Assembly: GCA_963995505.1 (NCBI GenBank)
Contig: OZ023190.1
Location: 6,404,516-6,468,515 of the forward strand
Reading direction: 5' to 3'
DNA: 64,000 nt
Source: Hypericum androsaemum
Taxonomy: Eukaryota > Streptophyta > Magnoliopsida > Malpighiales > Hypericaceae
The translations under genes and the position numbers were made by a program. Positions 34,613 through 46,800 of this stretch are shown in pieces; position 1 is the stretch's first letter; every line of letters starts with the position of its first letter. The notes below the pieces were generated by a model. That model was not told where the DNA came from. It did no database searches and saw only the letters and a program-made list of their open reading frames with translations.

Positions 34613-35401
34613 GGGTAAAAAACCCATGCTCACTAAAATGGTGGGCCTCGTTATTTTTTTCTAGCATCCGGGCAGATTTTCGGCGAAAAGTGGTCGGAGT
34701 GACAATACCTGAATAATTTAGTATAAATCGATGATCATAAAAAGAAAAAAAAGTAGCTTAGTGACCTTGGACAAAAACTTAATATTTTTAAAACCGACCT
34801 GGAAGGCGACCCAGAATTCTTAAAATTTCTGATCGGGACTTCTATTTTATATTAATATAATTAAATAATATTAAATAAATTTAATTTAACATAAAAAGAT
34901 AAAATATCAAATAAGTTCAAATATTTAGCAACTTTGTTATACAATTTATCCAAACAAAGTCTTCAAACATGAATTGAACAAGTCTAGAAGAACAAGAAGA
35001 TGATTATACAAGTTTTCAGGTTCGACATATTAGTCCAATTTGTTTGACTTAGTTAAAATATTATCAAGTATTGTTAAAAAATAAGTTTTTTGTGATCAAA
35101 AAGTGATGTACACGCTCCGAATGTGGAAGTTAAGGTTTGTTTCTAAATTAAATCAGATAAAATAGAAAAAATAAATACTAATTTTTCTAATCCGGACGAA
35201 CCGGATCACCCGGAAGTACCTGACCGGGTGGTCCGACCGAATTTTAGCCAATCGAACCGCATTCTAGATTTTTGGAAAAAAAATTGACCCAGATTTGGTT
35301 CTGGGTAGTGGTCTGACCGGTCAGACTACTTGTCGGACTGCAAATTTTGAAACGTTGCAAAAAATTATTAAAGTTTAGTGATCATGGATATTTTTTACCC
35401 C
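34613..35401. mobile_element. Non-autonomous MULE-type element, 789 bp
   Basis: The ends are GGGTAAAAAAC...CCATG.TCACTAAA and its imperfect inverse (about 25 bp). They are flanked by a perfect 9-bp direct repeat TTAATTAAC (34,604-34,612 and 35,402-35,410). The paralogous units have a single uninterrupted TTAATTAGC there (about 1,081-1,089), which is the empty site. A 9-bp duplication fits Mutator-like transposition. No coding capacity. Confidence 0.85.
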
Positions 35402-35531
35402 TTAATTAACAGATCGTTGGAAGTTTTTTGCATTTTGCGTTAATCAGTGTCCGGAATTCCAATGTAATGGTAGTTAATAAATAATCATTCGACTTCTTTT
35501 GTCTTAGGATTATTGTGTTGATGTTATTTTC

Positions 35532-35533
35532 AT
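35532..35533. other. Helitron empty site
   Basis: TTTTCA|TGTACAAGATGTTAG here corresponds to the sequences flanking the Helitrons at 1,210/2,866 and 17,921/19,577. This shows that the Helitron inserted at an A|T dinucleotide after the older duplication. Confidence 0.85.
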
Positions 35534-35613
35534 GTACAAGATGTTAGAAAATTTATTTGTTAATATTATGTACTAGATATTGATTCATCGCTATTTAACT
35601 ATTGAGAGTTTTG

Positions 35614-38600
35614 AGAAGAAAAGGCATGAAAAGGCAAGAAAAGGCATGAAAAGGCAAGAAAAGGCAAGAAAAGGCATGAAAAGGCAAGAAAAGGCATGAA
35701 AAGGCATGAGAAGGCATGAAAATGCAAGAAAAGGCATGAAAAGGCATGAAAAGGCAAGAAAAGGCATGAAAAGGCATGAAAAGGCAAGAAAAGGCAAAAA
35801 AAGGCATGAAAAGGCAAGAAAAGGCATGAAAAGGCAAGAAAAGTCATGAAAAGGCATGAAAAGCCATGAAAAGGAAAGAAAAGGCAAGAAAAGGCAAGAA
35901 AAGGCAAGAAAAGGCATGAAAAGGCCAGAAAAGGCATAAAAAGGCATGAAAAGGCAAGAAAATGCATGAAAAGGCATGAAAAGGAAAGAAAAGGCATGAA
36001 AAGCCAAGAAAAGGCAAGAAAAGGCAAGAAAAGGCATGAAAAGGCATGAAAAGGAAAGAAAAGGCAAGAAAAGGCATGAAAAGGCAAGAAAAGGCATGAA
36101 AAGGCAAGAAAAGTCATGAAAAGGCATGAAAAGCCATGAAAAGGAAAGAAAAGGCAAGAAAAGGCAAGAAAAGGCATGAAAAGGCCAGAAAAGGCATAAA
36201 AAGGCATGAAAAGGCAAGAAAAGGCATGAAAAGGCATGAAAAGGAATGAAAAGGCAAGAAAAGGCATGAAAAGGCATGAAATGAAATGAAAAGGCAAGAA
36301 AAGGCAAGAAAAGGGATGAAAAGGCAAGAAAAGGCAAGAAAAGGCATGAAAAGGCAAGAAAAGGCATGAAAAAGCATGAAAGGGCAAGAAAAGGCATGAA
36401 AAGGCAAGAAAAGGCATGAAAAGGAATGAGAAGGCATGAAAAAGCAAGAAAAGGCATGAAAAGGCAAGAAAAGGCATGAAAAGTCATGAAAAGGCATGAA
36501 AAGCCATGAAAAGGCAAAAAAAGGAAAGAAAAGGCAAGAAAAGGCAAGAAAAGGCAAGAAAAGGCATGAAAAGGCCAGAAAAGGCATAAAAAGGCATGAA
36601 AAGGCAAGAAAAAGCATGAAAAGGCATGAAAAGGAATGAAAAGGCAAGAAAAGACATGAAAAGGCATGAAATAAAATGAAAAGGCAAGAAAAGGCAAGAA
36701 AAGGGATGAAAAGGCAAGAAAAGGCAAGAAAAGGCATGAAAAGGCAAGAAAAGGCATGAAAAAGCATGAAAGGGCAAGAAAAGGCATGAAAAGGCAAGAA
36801 AAGGCATGAAAAGGAATGAGAAGGCATGAAAAAGCAAGAAAAGGCTAGAAAAGGCTAGAAAAGGCAAGAAAATTCATGAAAAGGCAAAAAAAGGCATGAA
36901 AAGGCATGAAAAGGCAAGAAAAGGGATGAAAAGGCAAGAAAAGGCAAGAAAAGGCATGAAAAGGCATGAAAAGGCAAGAAAAGGCAAGAAAAGGCATGAA
37001 AATGCAAGAAAAGGCATGAAAAGGCATGAAAAGGCATGAAAATTCAAGAAAAGGCAAGAAAAGGCAAGAAAAGGCAAGAAAAGGCATGAAAAAGCATGAA
37101 AAGGCAAGAAAAGGCATGAAAAGGCATGAAATGAAATGAAAAGGCAAGAAAAGGCAAGAAAAGGGATGAAAAGGCAAGAAAAGGCAAGAAAAGGCATGAA
37201 AAAGCAAGAAAAGGCATGAAAAAGCATGAAAGGGCAAGAAAAGGCATGAAAAGGCAAGAAAAGGCATGAGAAGGCATGAAAAAGCAAGAAAAGGCATGAA
37301 AAGGCTAGAAAAGGCAAGAAAAGGCAAGAAAACCCATGAAAAGGCAAGAAAAGGCAAGAAAAGGCAAGAAAAAGCATGAAAAGGCAAGAAAAGGTAAGAA
37401 AAGGCAAGAAAAGGCATGAAAAGGCAAGAAAAGGCATGAAAAGGCAAGAAAAGGAATGAAAAGGCAAGAAAAGGTAAGAAAAGGCATGAAAAGGCAAGAA
37501 AAGGCATGAAAAGGCAAGAAAAGGAAAGAAAAGGCATGAAAAGGAAAGAAAAGGCATGAAAAGGCAAGAAAAGGCAAAAAAAGTCATGAAAAGGTATGAA
37601 AAGCCATGAAAAGGCAAGAAAAGGCAAGAAAAGTCATGAAAAGGAATGAAAAGCCATGAAAAGGCAAGAAAAGGCAAGAAAAGGCATGAAAAGGCAAGAA
37701 AAGGCAAGAAAGGCAAGAAAAGGCATGAAAAGGCAAGAAAAGGCATGAAAAGGCATGAAAAGGCATGAAAAGGCAAGAAAAGGCAAAAAAAGGCAAGAAA
37801 AGTCATGAAAAGGCATGAAAAGCAATGAAAAGGCAAGAAAAGCCAAGAAAAGGCAAGAAAAGGCATGAAAAGGGATGAAAAGGCAAGAAAAGGCATAAAA
37901 AGGTATAAAAAGGCATGAAAAGGCAAGAAAAGGCATGAAAAGGAATGAAAAGGCATGAAAAGGCAAGAAAAGGAAAGAAAATGCATGAAAAGGCTAGAAA
38001 AGGCAAGAAAAGGCAAGAAAAGGCATAAAAAGGCAAGAAAAGGCATGAAAAGGCAAGAAAAGGCAAGAAAAGGCAAAAAAGTCATGAAAGGCCATGAAAA
38101 GGCAAGAAAAGGCAAGAAAAGGCATGAAAAGGCGAGAAAAAGCAAGAAAAGGCATGAAAAGGCATGAAAAAGCATGAAAAGGAAAGAAAAGGCATGAAAA
38201 GGCAAGAAAAGGCATGAAAAGGAATAAGAAGGCATGAAAAGGCAAGAAAAGGCATGAAAAGGCAAGAAAAGGGAAGAAAAGGCAAGAAAAGGCAAGAAAA
38301 CCCATGAAAAGGTAAGAAAAGGCAAGAAAAGGCATGAAAAGGCAAGAAAAGGAAAGAAAAGGCAAGAAAAGGCATGAAAAGGCATGAAAAGGAAAGAAAA
38401 GGCATGAAAAGGCAAGAAAAGGCAAAAAAAGTCATGAAAAGGTATGAAAAGCCATGAAAAGCCAAGAAAAGGCAAGAAAAGTCATGAAAAGGAATGAAAA
38501 GCCATGAAAAGGCAAGAAAAGGCAAGAAAAGGCATGAAAAGGCAAGAAAAGGCAAGAAAGGCAAGAAAAGGCAAGAAAAGCCATGAAAAGGCATGAAAAG

Positions 38601-41600
38601 GCAAGAAAAGGCAAGAAAAGTCATGAAAAGGCATGAAAAGCAATGAAAAGGCATGAAAAGCCAAGAAAAGGCAAGAAAAGGCAAGAAAAGACATGAAAAG
38701 GGATGAAAAGGCAAGAAAAGGCAAGAAAAGTCATGAAAAGGCATGAAAAGCAATGAAAAGGCAAGAAAAGGCATGAAAAGGCATGAAAAGGCAAGAAAAG
38801 GAAAGAAAATGCATGAAAAGGCTAGAAAAGGCAAGAAAAGGCAAGAAAAGGCATAAAAAGGCAAGAAAAGGCATGAAAAGGCAAGAAAAGGCAAGAAAAG
38901 GCAAAAAAGTCATGAAAGGCCATGAAAAGGCAAGAAAAGGCAAGAAAAGGCATGAAAAGGCGAGAAAAAGCAAGAAAAGGCATGAAAAGGCATGAAAAAG
39001 CATGAAAAGGAAAGAAAAGGCATGAAAAGGCAAGAAAAGACATGAACAGGAATAAGAAGGCATGAAAAGGCAAGAAAAGGCAAGAAAAGGCAAGAAAAGG
39101 GAAGAAAAGGCATGAAAAGGCAAGAAAAGGCAAGAAAACCCATGAAAAGGTAAGAAGAGGCAAGAAAAGGCAAGAAAAGGTAAGAAATAGCATGAAAAGG
39201 CAAGAAAAGGCATGAAAAGGCATGAAAAGGCAAGAAAAAGAATGAAAAGGCAAGAAAAGGCAAGAAAAGGCATGAAAAGGCAAGAAAAGGCAAGAAAAGG
39301 CATGAAAAGGCAAGAAAAGGCATGAAAAGGTATGAAAAGGCAAGAAAAGGCATGAAAAGGCAAGAAAAGGCAAGAAAAGTCATGAAAAGGCATGAAAAGC
39401 CATGAAAAGGCAAGAAAAGGCAAGAAAAGGCATGAAAAGGCAAGAAAAGGCATAAAAAGGCATGAAAACGCAAGAAAAGGCATAAAAAGGCAAGAAAAGG
39501 CAAGAAAAGGCATGAAAACGCAAGAAAAGGCATGAAAAGGCATGAAAATTCAAGAAAAGGCAAGAAAAGGCAAGAAAAGGCAAGAAAAGGCATGAAAAAG
39601 CATGAAAAGGCAAGAAAAGGCATGAAATGGCATGAAAAGGCAAGAAAAGGCAAGAAAAGGCATGAAAAGGCATGAAAAGGCAAGAAAAGGCAAGAAAACG
39701 CATGAAAAGGCAAGAAAAGGCATGAAAAGGCATGAAAAGGCAAGAAAAGGCATGAAAAGGCAAGAAAAGGCAAGAAAAGGCAAGAAAAGTCATGAAAAGG
39801 CATGAAAAGCCATGAAAAGGCAAGAAAAGGCAAGAAAAGGCAAGAAAAGTCATGAAAAGGCAAGAAAAGGCATGAAAAGGCAAGAAAAGGTAAGAAAAGG
39901 CAAGAAAAGGCAAGAAAAGGCATGAAAAGGCAAGAAAAGGCATGAAAAGGCATGAAAAGGCATGAAAAGGCAAGAAAAGGCATGAAAAGGCAAGAAAAGG
40001 CATGAAAAGGCAAGAAAAGGCAAGAAAAGGCATGAAAAGGCATGAAAAGGCAAGAAAAGGCATGAAAAGGCAAGAAAAGGCATGAAAGGCAAGAAAAGGC
40101 AAGAAAGGCAAGAAAAGGCAAGAAAGGCAAGAAAAGGCATGAAAAGGCAAGAAAAGGCAAGAAAAGGAAAGAAAAGTCATGAAAAGGCATGAAAAGCAAT
40201 GAAAAGGCATGAAAAGCCAAGAAAAGGCAAGAAAAGGCAAGAAAAGGCATGAAAAGGGATGAAAAGGCAAGAAAAGGCAAGAAAAGTCATGAAAAGGCAT
40301 GAAAAGCAATGAAAAGGCAAGAAAAGGCATGAAAAGGCATGAAAAGGCAAGAAAAGGAAAGAAAATGCATGAAAAGGCTAGAAAAGGCAAGAAAAGGCAT
40401 AAAAAGGCAAGAAAAGGCATGAAAAGGCAAGAAAAGGCAAGAAAAGGCAAAAAAGTCATGAATGGCCATGAAAAGGCAAGAAAAGGCAAGAAAAGGCATG
40501 AAAAGGCGAGAAATAGCAAGAAAAGGCATGAAAAGGCATGAAAAAGCATGAAAAGGAAAGAAAAGTCATGAAAAGGCAAGAAAAGACATGAAAAGGAATA
40601 AGAAGGCATGAAAAGGCAAGAAAAGGCATGAAAAGGCAAGAAAAGGCAAGAAAAGGCAAGAAAAGGCATGAAAAGGCAAGAAAAGGCAAGAAAACCCATG
40701 AAAAGGTAAGAAAAGGCAAGAAAAGGCAAGAAAAGGTAAGAAATAGCATGAAAAGGCTAGAAAAGGCATGAAAAGGCATGAAAAGGCAAGAAAAGGCATG
40801 AAAAGGCAAGAAAAGGCATGAAAAGGCAAGAAAAGGAAAGAAAAGGCATGAAAAGGCAAGAAAAGGCATGAAAAGGCAAGAAAAGGCATGAAAAGGCAAG
40901 AAAAGGCAAGAAAAGGCATGAAAAGGCAAGAAAAAGCAAGAAAAGTCATGAAAAGGCATGAAAAGCCATGAAAAGGCAAGAAAAGGCAAGAAAAGGCAAG
41001 AAAAGGCATAAAAAGGCATGAAAAGGCAAGAAAAGGCATGAAAAGGCAAGAAAAGGCAAGAAAAGGCATGAAAACGCAAGAAAAGGCATGAAAAGGCATG
41101 AAAAGGCATGAAAATTCAAGAAAAGGCAAGAAAAGGCAAGAAAAGGCATGAAAAAGCATGAAAAGGCAAGAAAAGGCATGAAATGGCATGAAAAGGCAAG
41201 AAAAGGCAAGAAAAGGCATGAAAAAGGCAAGAAAAGGCAAGAAAACGCATGAAAAGGCAAGAAAAGGCATGAAAATGCATGAAAAGGCAAGAAAAGGCAT
41301 GAAAAGGCAAGAAAAGGCAAGAAAAGGCAAGAAAAGTCATGAAAAGGCATGAAAAGCCATGAAAAGGCAAGAAAAGGCAAGAAAAGGTAAGAAAAGTCAT
41401 GAAAAGGCAAGAAAAGGCATGAAAAGGCAAGAAAAGGTAAGAAAAGGCAAGAAAAGGCAAGAAAAGGCATGAAAATGCAAGAAAAGGCATGAAAATGCAT
41501 GAAAAGGCAAGAAAAGGCATGAAAAGGCAAGAAAAGGCAAGAAAAGTCATGAAAAGGCATGAAAAGCCATGAAAAGGCAAGAAAAGGCAAGAAAAGGTAA

Positions 41601-43184
41601 GAAAAGTCATGAAAAGGCAAGAAAAGGCATGAAAAGGCAAGAAAAGGTAAGAAAAGGCAAGAAAAGGCAAGAAAAGGCATGAAAAGGCAAGAAAAGGCAT
41701 GAGAAGGCATGAAAAGGCATGAAAAGGCAAGAAAAGGCATGAAAAGGCAAGAAAAGAAATGAAAAGGCAAGAAAAGGCAAGAAAAGGCAAGAAAAGGCAA
41801 GAAAAGGCATGAAAAGGCATGAAAAGGCAAGAAAAGGCATGAAAAAGCATGAAAGGGCAAGAAAAGGCATGAAAAGGCAAGAAAAGGTATGAAAAGGAAT
41901 GAGAAGGCATGAAAAAGCAAGAAAAGGCATGAAAAGGCTAGAAAAGGCAAGAAAAGGCAAGAAAAGGCATCAAAAGGCAAGAAAAGGCATGAAAAGGCAA
42001 GAAAAGGCAAGAAAACCCATGAAAAGGCAAGAAAAGACAAGAAAAGGCAAGAAAAAGCATGAAAAGGCAAGAAAAGGTAAGAAAAGGCAAGAAAAGGCAT
42101 GAAAAGGCAAGAAAAGGCATGAAAAGGCATGAAAAGGCAAGAAAAGGCAAGAAAAGGAATGAAAAGGCAAGAAAAGGCAAGAAAAGGCATGAAAAGGCAA
42201 GAAAAGGAAAGAAAAGGCAAGAAAAGGCATGAAAAGGCATGAAAAGGCAAGAAAAGGCATGAAAAGGCATGAAAAGGCAAGAAAAGGCATGAAAAGGCAT
42301 GAAAAGGCAAGAAAAGGCAAGAAAAGTCATGAAAAGGCATCAAAAGCCATGAAAAGGCAAGAAAAGGCAAGAAAAGGAAAAAAAAGTCATGAAAAGGCAA
42401 GAAAAGGCATGAAAAGGCAAGAAAAGGTAAGAAAAGGCAAGAAAAGGCAAGAAAAGGCATGAAAAGGCAAGAAAAGGCATGAAAAGGCATGAAAAGGCAT
42501 GAAAAGGCAAGAAAAGGCATGAAAAGGCAAGAAAAGAAATGAAAAGGCAAGAAAAGGCAAGAAAAGGCAAGAAAAGGCATGAAAAGGCATGAAAAGGCAA
42601 GAAAAGGCATGAAAAAGCATGAAAGGGCAAGAAAAGGCATGAAAAGGCAATAAAAGGTATGAAAAGGAATGAGAAGGCATGAAAAAGCATGAAAAGGCAT
42701 GAAAAGGCAAGAAAAGGCATCAAAAGGCAAGAAAAGGCAAGAAAAGGCAAGAAAACCCATGAAAAGGCAAGAAAAGGCAAGAAAAGGCAAGAAAAAGCAT
42801 GAAAAGGCAAGAAAAGGTAAGAAATGGCAAGAAAAGGCATGAAAAGGCAAGAAAAGGCATAAAAAGGCATGAAAAGGCATGAAAAGGCAAGAAAAGGCAA
42901 GAAAAGGAATGAAAAGGCAAGAAAAGGCAAGAAAAGGCATGAAAATGCAAGAAAAGGCAAGAAAAGGCATGAAAAGGCAAGAAAAGGCATGAAAAGGCAT
43001 GAAAAGGCAAGAAAAGGCATGAAAAGGCAAGAAAAGGCAAGAAAAGTCATGAAAAGGTATGAAAAGCCATGAAAACGCAAGAAAAGGCAAGAAAAGTCAT
43101 GAAAAGGAATGAAAAGCCATGAAAAGGCAAGAAAAGGCAAGAAAAGGCATGAAAAGGCAAGAAAAGGCAAGAAAGGCAAGAAAA
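35614..43184. repeat. 7.6-kb decamer satellite, (AAGGCAWGAA)n, about 757 units
   Basis: Units AAGGCATGAA and AAGGCAAGAA run almost without interruption in exact 10-bp register. A few 9- or 11-bp units shift it (for example near 37,710, 38,090, 38,555, 38,910, 40,090 and 41,224). Variant units (AAGTCATGAA, AAGCCATGAA, AAGGAAAGAA, AAGGGATGAA, AAACCCATGAA-type) recur in blocks. The plus strand is about 80% purine. Since 10 is not a multiple of 3, all frames cycle through a 30-bp period. This gives very long spurious ORFs on both strands (MPFLAFSCLF-type decapeptides on minus). It replaces about 350 bp of the ancestral unit. Confidence 0.97.
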
Positions 43185-43189
43185 TTTAA

Positions 43190-43400
43190 TATGAACAAAC
43201 ATGAGTTTATTGTGAGCATTACGAGAACACGAATTGACCAAGACACTCAAATTATGATTTCCTCAACTTTTCTCCATCCAAAGGGCGACGACTTTCTTGG
43301 TGAAACTCCGAAAATTTGGTTGAGAAGACTACATACCACCTCGTTCGTGTTGATCATCTCTCTCCCCATCGTCATAAAAGTTTTTCAACATTGGGTAATC
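43190..43400. repeat. Diverged third unit, distal fragment
   Basis: Homologous to about 3,310-3,510 and 20,021-20,221. Homology ends exactly where the Copia element begins. Confidence 0.85.
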
Positions 43401-43403
43401 TAT

Positions 43404-43574
43404 TGAGGTAAACTACTTGATGATTAACTTGAAGTACAACGTAAGCATATATACACATCCATGGAAGATTAACTAACACTACAACAATAAAAACATAGAA
43501 GTCTACGAGGAGTCAGATACATGAATGGAAGAAGTTAAGGAGACTATGGAAGGACTCGAGGAGACATTCATGCA
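43404..43574 (-). repeat. Copia 3' LTR (left)
   Basis: About 85-90% like the right LTR by eye, with a 12-bp insertion after GAGGTAAACTACTT. It could extend to about 43,590. Confidence 0.75.
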
Positions 43575-43800
43575 TAGTGTGGATCCAATATTCTCCCCTC
43601 AAGCTGGCACGTGGAGGTCACGAACGCCCAGCTTGGACATCAGAAATTTGAGATGATCCCGGGGAATTCCTTTGGTGAGGCAATCAGCCAGATGCAAGTT
43701 GGAGGAGATTTTGGTTGTAACAATGTGGCCGGCTAAAAATTACTCCTGAACGATGTTGCAGTCGATCTCAATGTGTTTAGTGCGCTCGTGAAACACAGGA

Positions 43801-46800
43801 TTAGCTGTTATGTGATAAGTCGCATGGTTGTCGCAATAGAATGGTATTGGCTGAGAGAACTTCAAACCAAAATCGGATAGAAACTAGAACAGTCACATGA
43901 GCTCCCTGGTAGTGGTAGCCATGGCGCGATATTCGGCTTTGGCTGATGAATGTGAGACAATCTTCGGTTTCTTGCTCTTCCATGATATCTGGCTGCCTCC
44001 GAGTGTGATTATGTAACAAATAATGGACCGTCTTATAGTGGGACAATTTTCCCAGTTGGAATCTGCATAGGCTTCGAGATGTAGGTGGCTTGCTGATGAG
44101 TAGAAGATACCTTGGCCAGGTATGCCATTTAAATAATGTAATAGGTGATCTGCGGCCTGCCAATGCATTAGTCGTGGAGCTTGTATGAACTGACAAAGTA
44201 CATTGACGGCGAATGATATATCCAATCATGTAACAGTAAGGTATATGAGGTGACCAATGAGATGGTGATAACATCCCGGATCATCATATATTTCTACATC
44301 ATCTGTTATGAGGTGGAAGTTCGGCTCCATGGGGGTGTGGACCAGCCATGCACCTGAGGCTCCTGTGTCGGCAAGTATATCAAAGGTGTACTGTGCTATG
44401 TGAGATAAACACCGCTTGCTGACCTTGCTACTTCGATGCCAAGAAAATATCGTAGGCTATTGAGATCCTTGATACAAAAATATTGAAGAAGCAGCACTTT
44501 GATGTAACCAAGTAGGCTAACATCATTTCCTGTAAGAACCAAATCATCAACATAAGCAATTAGGTAAGCAAGAGTGGTGCCCTGGCTGATGATGAAGAGG
44601 GAATTTTCTTTGTTGGATTGTCGAAATCCAATGGTAAGCAGAATGGCGCGGAGAGTGAAAAACCAGTTGCGTCCGGCTTGTTTAAGCCCATAAATAAATT
44701 TTCTCAACTTGTACACAAGGTTTAGTTCACCATGTCGAGGATGGCCAGGTGGGATCTGCATATAAACATCTTCTGAAAGGCAACTATGAAAGTAAGCATT
44801 ATGTACACCAGGCTAATAAAATGGCCAATTGCGAACAATTACAATCGAGTTGAGTACTCGGACTGAAACCAGTTTGGCCACCAGTGCGAACGTCTCGTGA
44901 TAATTGATGCCTCCCACTTGTGAGTAACCTTGTGCAATAAGTCGTGTCTTATAACATTCAATAGTATCGTCAGAATGCCTTTTAATGTTGGATATGTAAG
45001 AATTATTTGTACCCACTTGCAAGAAATAGGTCTTTTCCTGGTGGTAGACGAGTTAAAGACCACGTACCATTGAGTTTGAGGGCATCGAGTTCCGTCTTAA
45101 TTGTCAAATGCCATGCCGGGAATGCCATCGCCTTGGTAAATGAGGTGGGTTCGGTTGTGGAATCAAACCTGGATAAGAAGGATCTATATTTTGGGACAAA
45201 ACGATGGTGGGATAGATAGTTACTTATGGGAAACGCGGTGCTAAAACTCGAAGATGGTGCTGCGGAGGGATCGGTGTGAAAATTCGCGAGCATTTGGGAA
45301 GATTTCGCACTCAGGTACTCCGCCTCAGTGGTGTCTCGGGAACCACTACCACAGGTGGGATAGGGTCAGTTTGAATCTCCGGGAAAGACTCACTGGATGG
45401 TGAGACAGGCGTGACATGTTCTCCCGTATTAGAATTGATATTGTCTGACTTGTAGTCGCTTGGCATGTGGGTGATCGATCGGGTCATTCAGGGGTGTAAT
45501 AGGGAGGACTAAATTTTGGCTCTCTAGTTTGTGAGTGAGTGTAGGAAAAATATTTTCATGAAATGTGACATCACAACTAAAAATGTACGTCGAGACGCCG
45601 TCGAGACGCGATGTCAAAAACTTTGTATCCCTTTTGTAATGGTAGGTAACCGATGAAAATGCAAGGTGTACTACGGTTGTCTAATTTCGTGGTAGGGTGA
45701 GTGTTTCGTGCAAAGCAAAGACATCTAAAAATTTTAAGGTGATCAAATGACAGTGTCTTACTAGTTAGAATTTCAAATGGTGTTTTCCCATGTGAAATCG
45801 TGATGGGCGTGCGATTGATGCACTCTCCCAAAATTCTTTTGGTAATCTAGCTTAAAAATGTAAAGTACGACCCGTGTTAAGAAGATGTCTATGTTTGCGC
45901 TCACCAACCACATTTTGTTGTGTTGTAGCGACACATGTGTGTTTATGAACAATTCCAATTTAATTAAAATATTCATTCATGCATTGATTAAAAAATTCGG
46001 TCCCATTGTCACTTCTAATGCATAGGACCGTGATTTTAAATTGCCTTTCGACCATGGTGATAAATCATGTCATGATGCCATAACTTGATCTTTGAAATTA
46101 AGTAAATGGATCCAAGTGCATCTTGAAAAATCGTCAACAATCGTTAAAAAATAGCGTGCTCCACTAATTGAAACAATTGGAAATGAACCCCATACATCAA
46201 TGTAATGTAATTCAAAACAGCGTTTTGTATGAATCATGTTATGCGAAAATGATAGTCTAGTGTGTTTGCCTAGAAAAGAAATATGAGAATGCAATTTAGA
46301 AAATTGAGGGTGTAACTTAGAACTAGGATGACCCGTTCGCCAATGTCATAAGTCAGGGGCGGTTGGGTATTAACGACTGTCGCCATTGCTTTTTAGTATG
46401 AAATCTTTGATAATATAGAGACTATTGAGCTCCCAGATCCATCTAATCACTATGTTCGTCGTTAAGTCCTAAAAGTAACATATTTTGGGAAGAAAATGAA
46501 TAAAGCAGTTGAGGTCATGTGTGAGTCTACTAATGGAGATGAGGTTGAACTGAAATTTGGGGCATAAAACACGTATGTCAAACGCATTCGATTAGGCAAG
46601 GTAACAAATCATACATGTGTAACGAGTAAACTGACCCCATTTGGTATGGTGATTGATAGGCTTGAGGTTGTCAAACTTTGTTTAAGGTTTTGATAAGAAT
46701 AAGTGATATGGTGAGTATTACCTGAGTCGAGAATCCAAGGCGTGGATTTTTGTGATAATAGGTAGTGAGAGGATCGAATACTACAATCTAACGGGGTTTC

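Larger units (their letters stand above)
33046..35613. repeat. Diverged third unit, proximal part
   Basis: Homologous to 16,337-17,921 and then 19,577-19,660, with many substitutions and indels. It lacks the 1.66-kb Helitron and contains its own MITE (34,613-35,401). Homology resumes at 43,190-43,400 beyond the satellite. No gene occurs upstream of the SLAH promoter in this stretch. Confidence 0.85.

Noticed and set aside
35614..43184. CRISPR-like array
   Set aside because: Units are 10 bp with no spacers, and this is a plant genome.
35591..43250. Very long ORFs (up to 714 codons) on both strands of the satellite
   Set aside because: A stop-free 10-bp unit stays open in all phases of a 30-bp cycle. 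The decapeptide products on opposite strands follow from the repeat and carry no domain, signal or codon bias.
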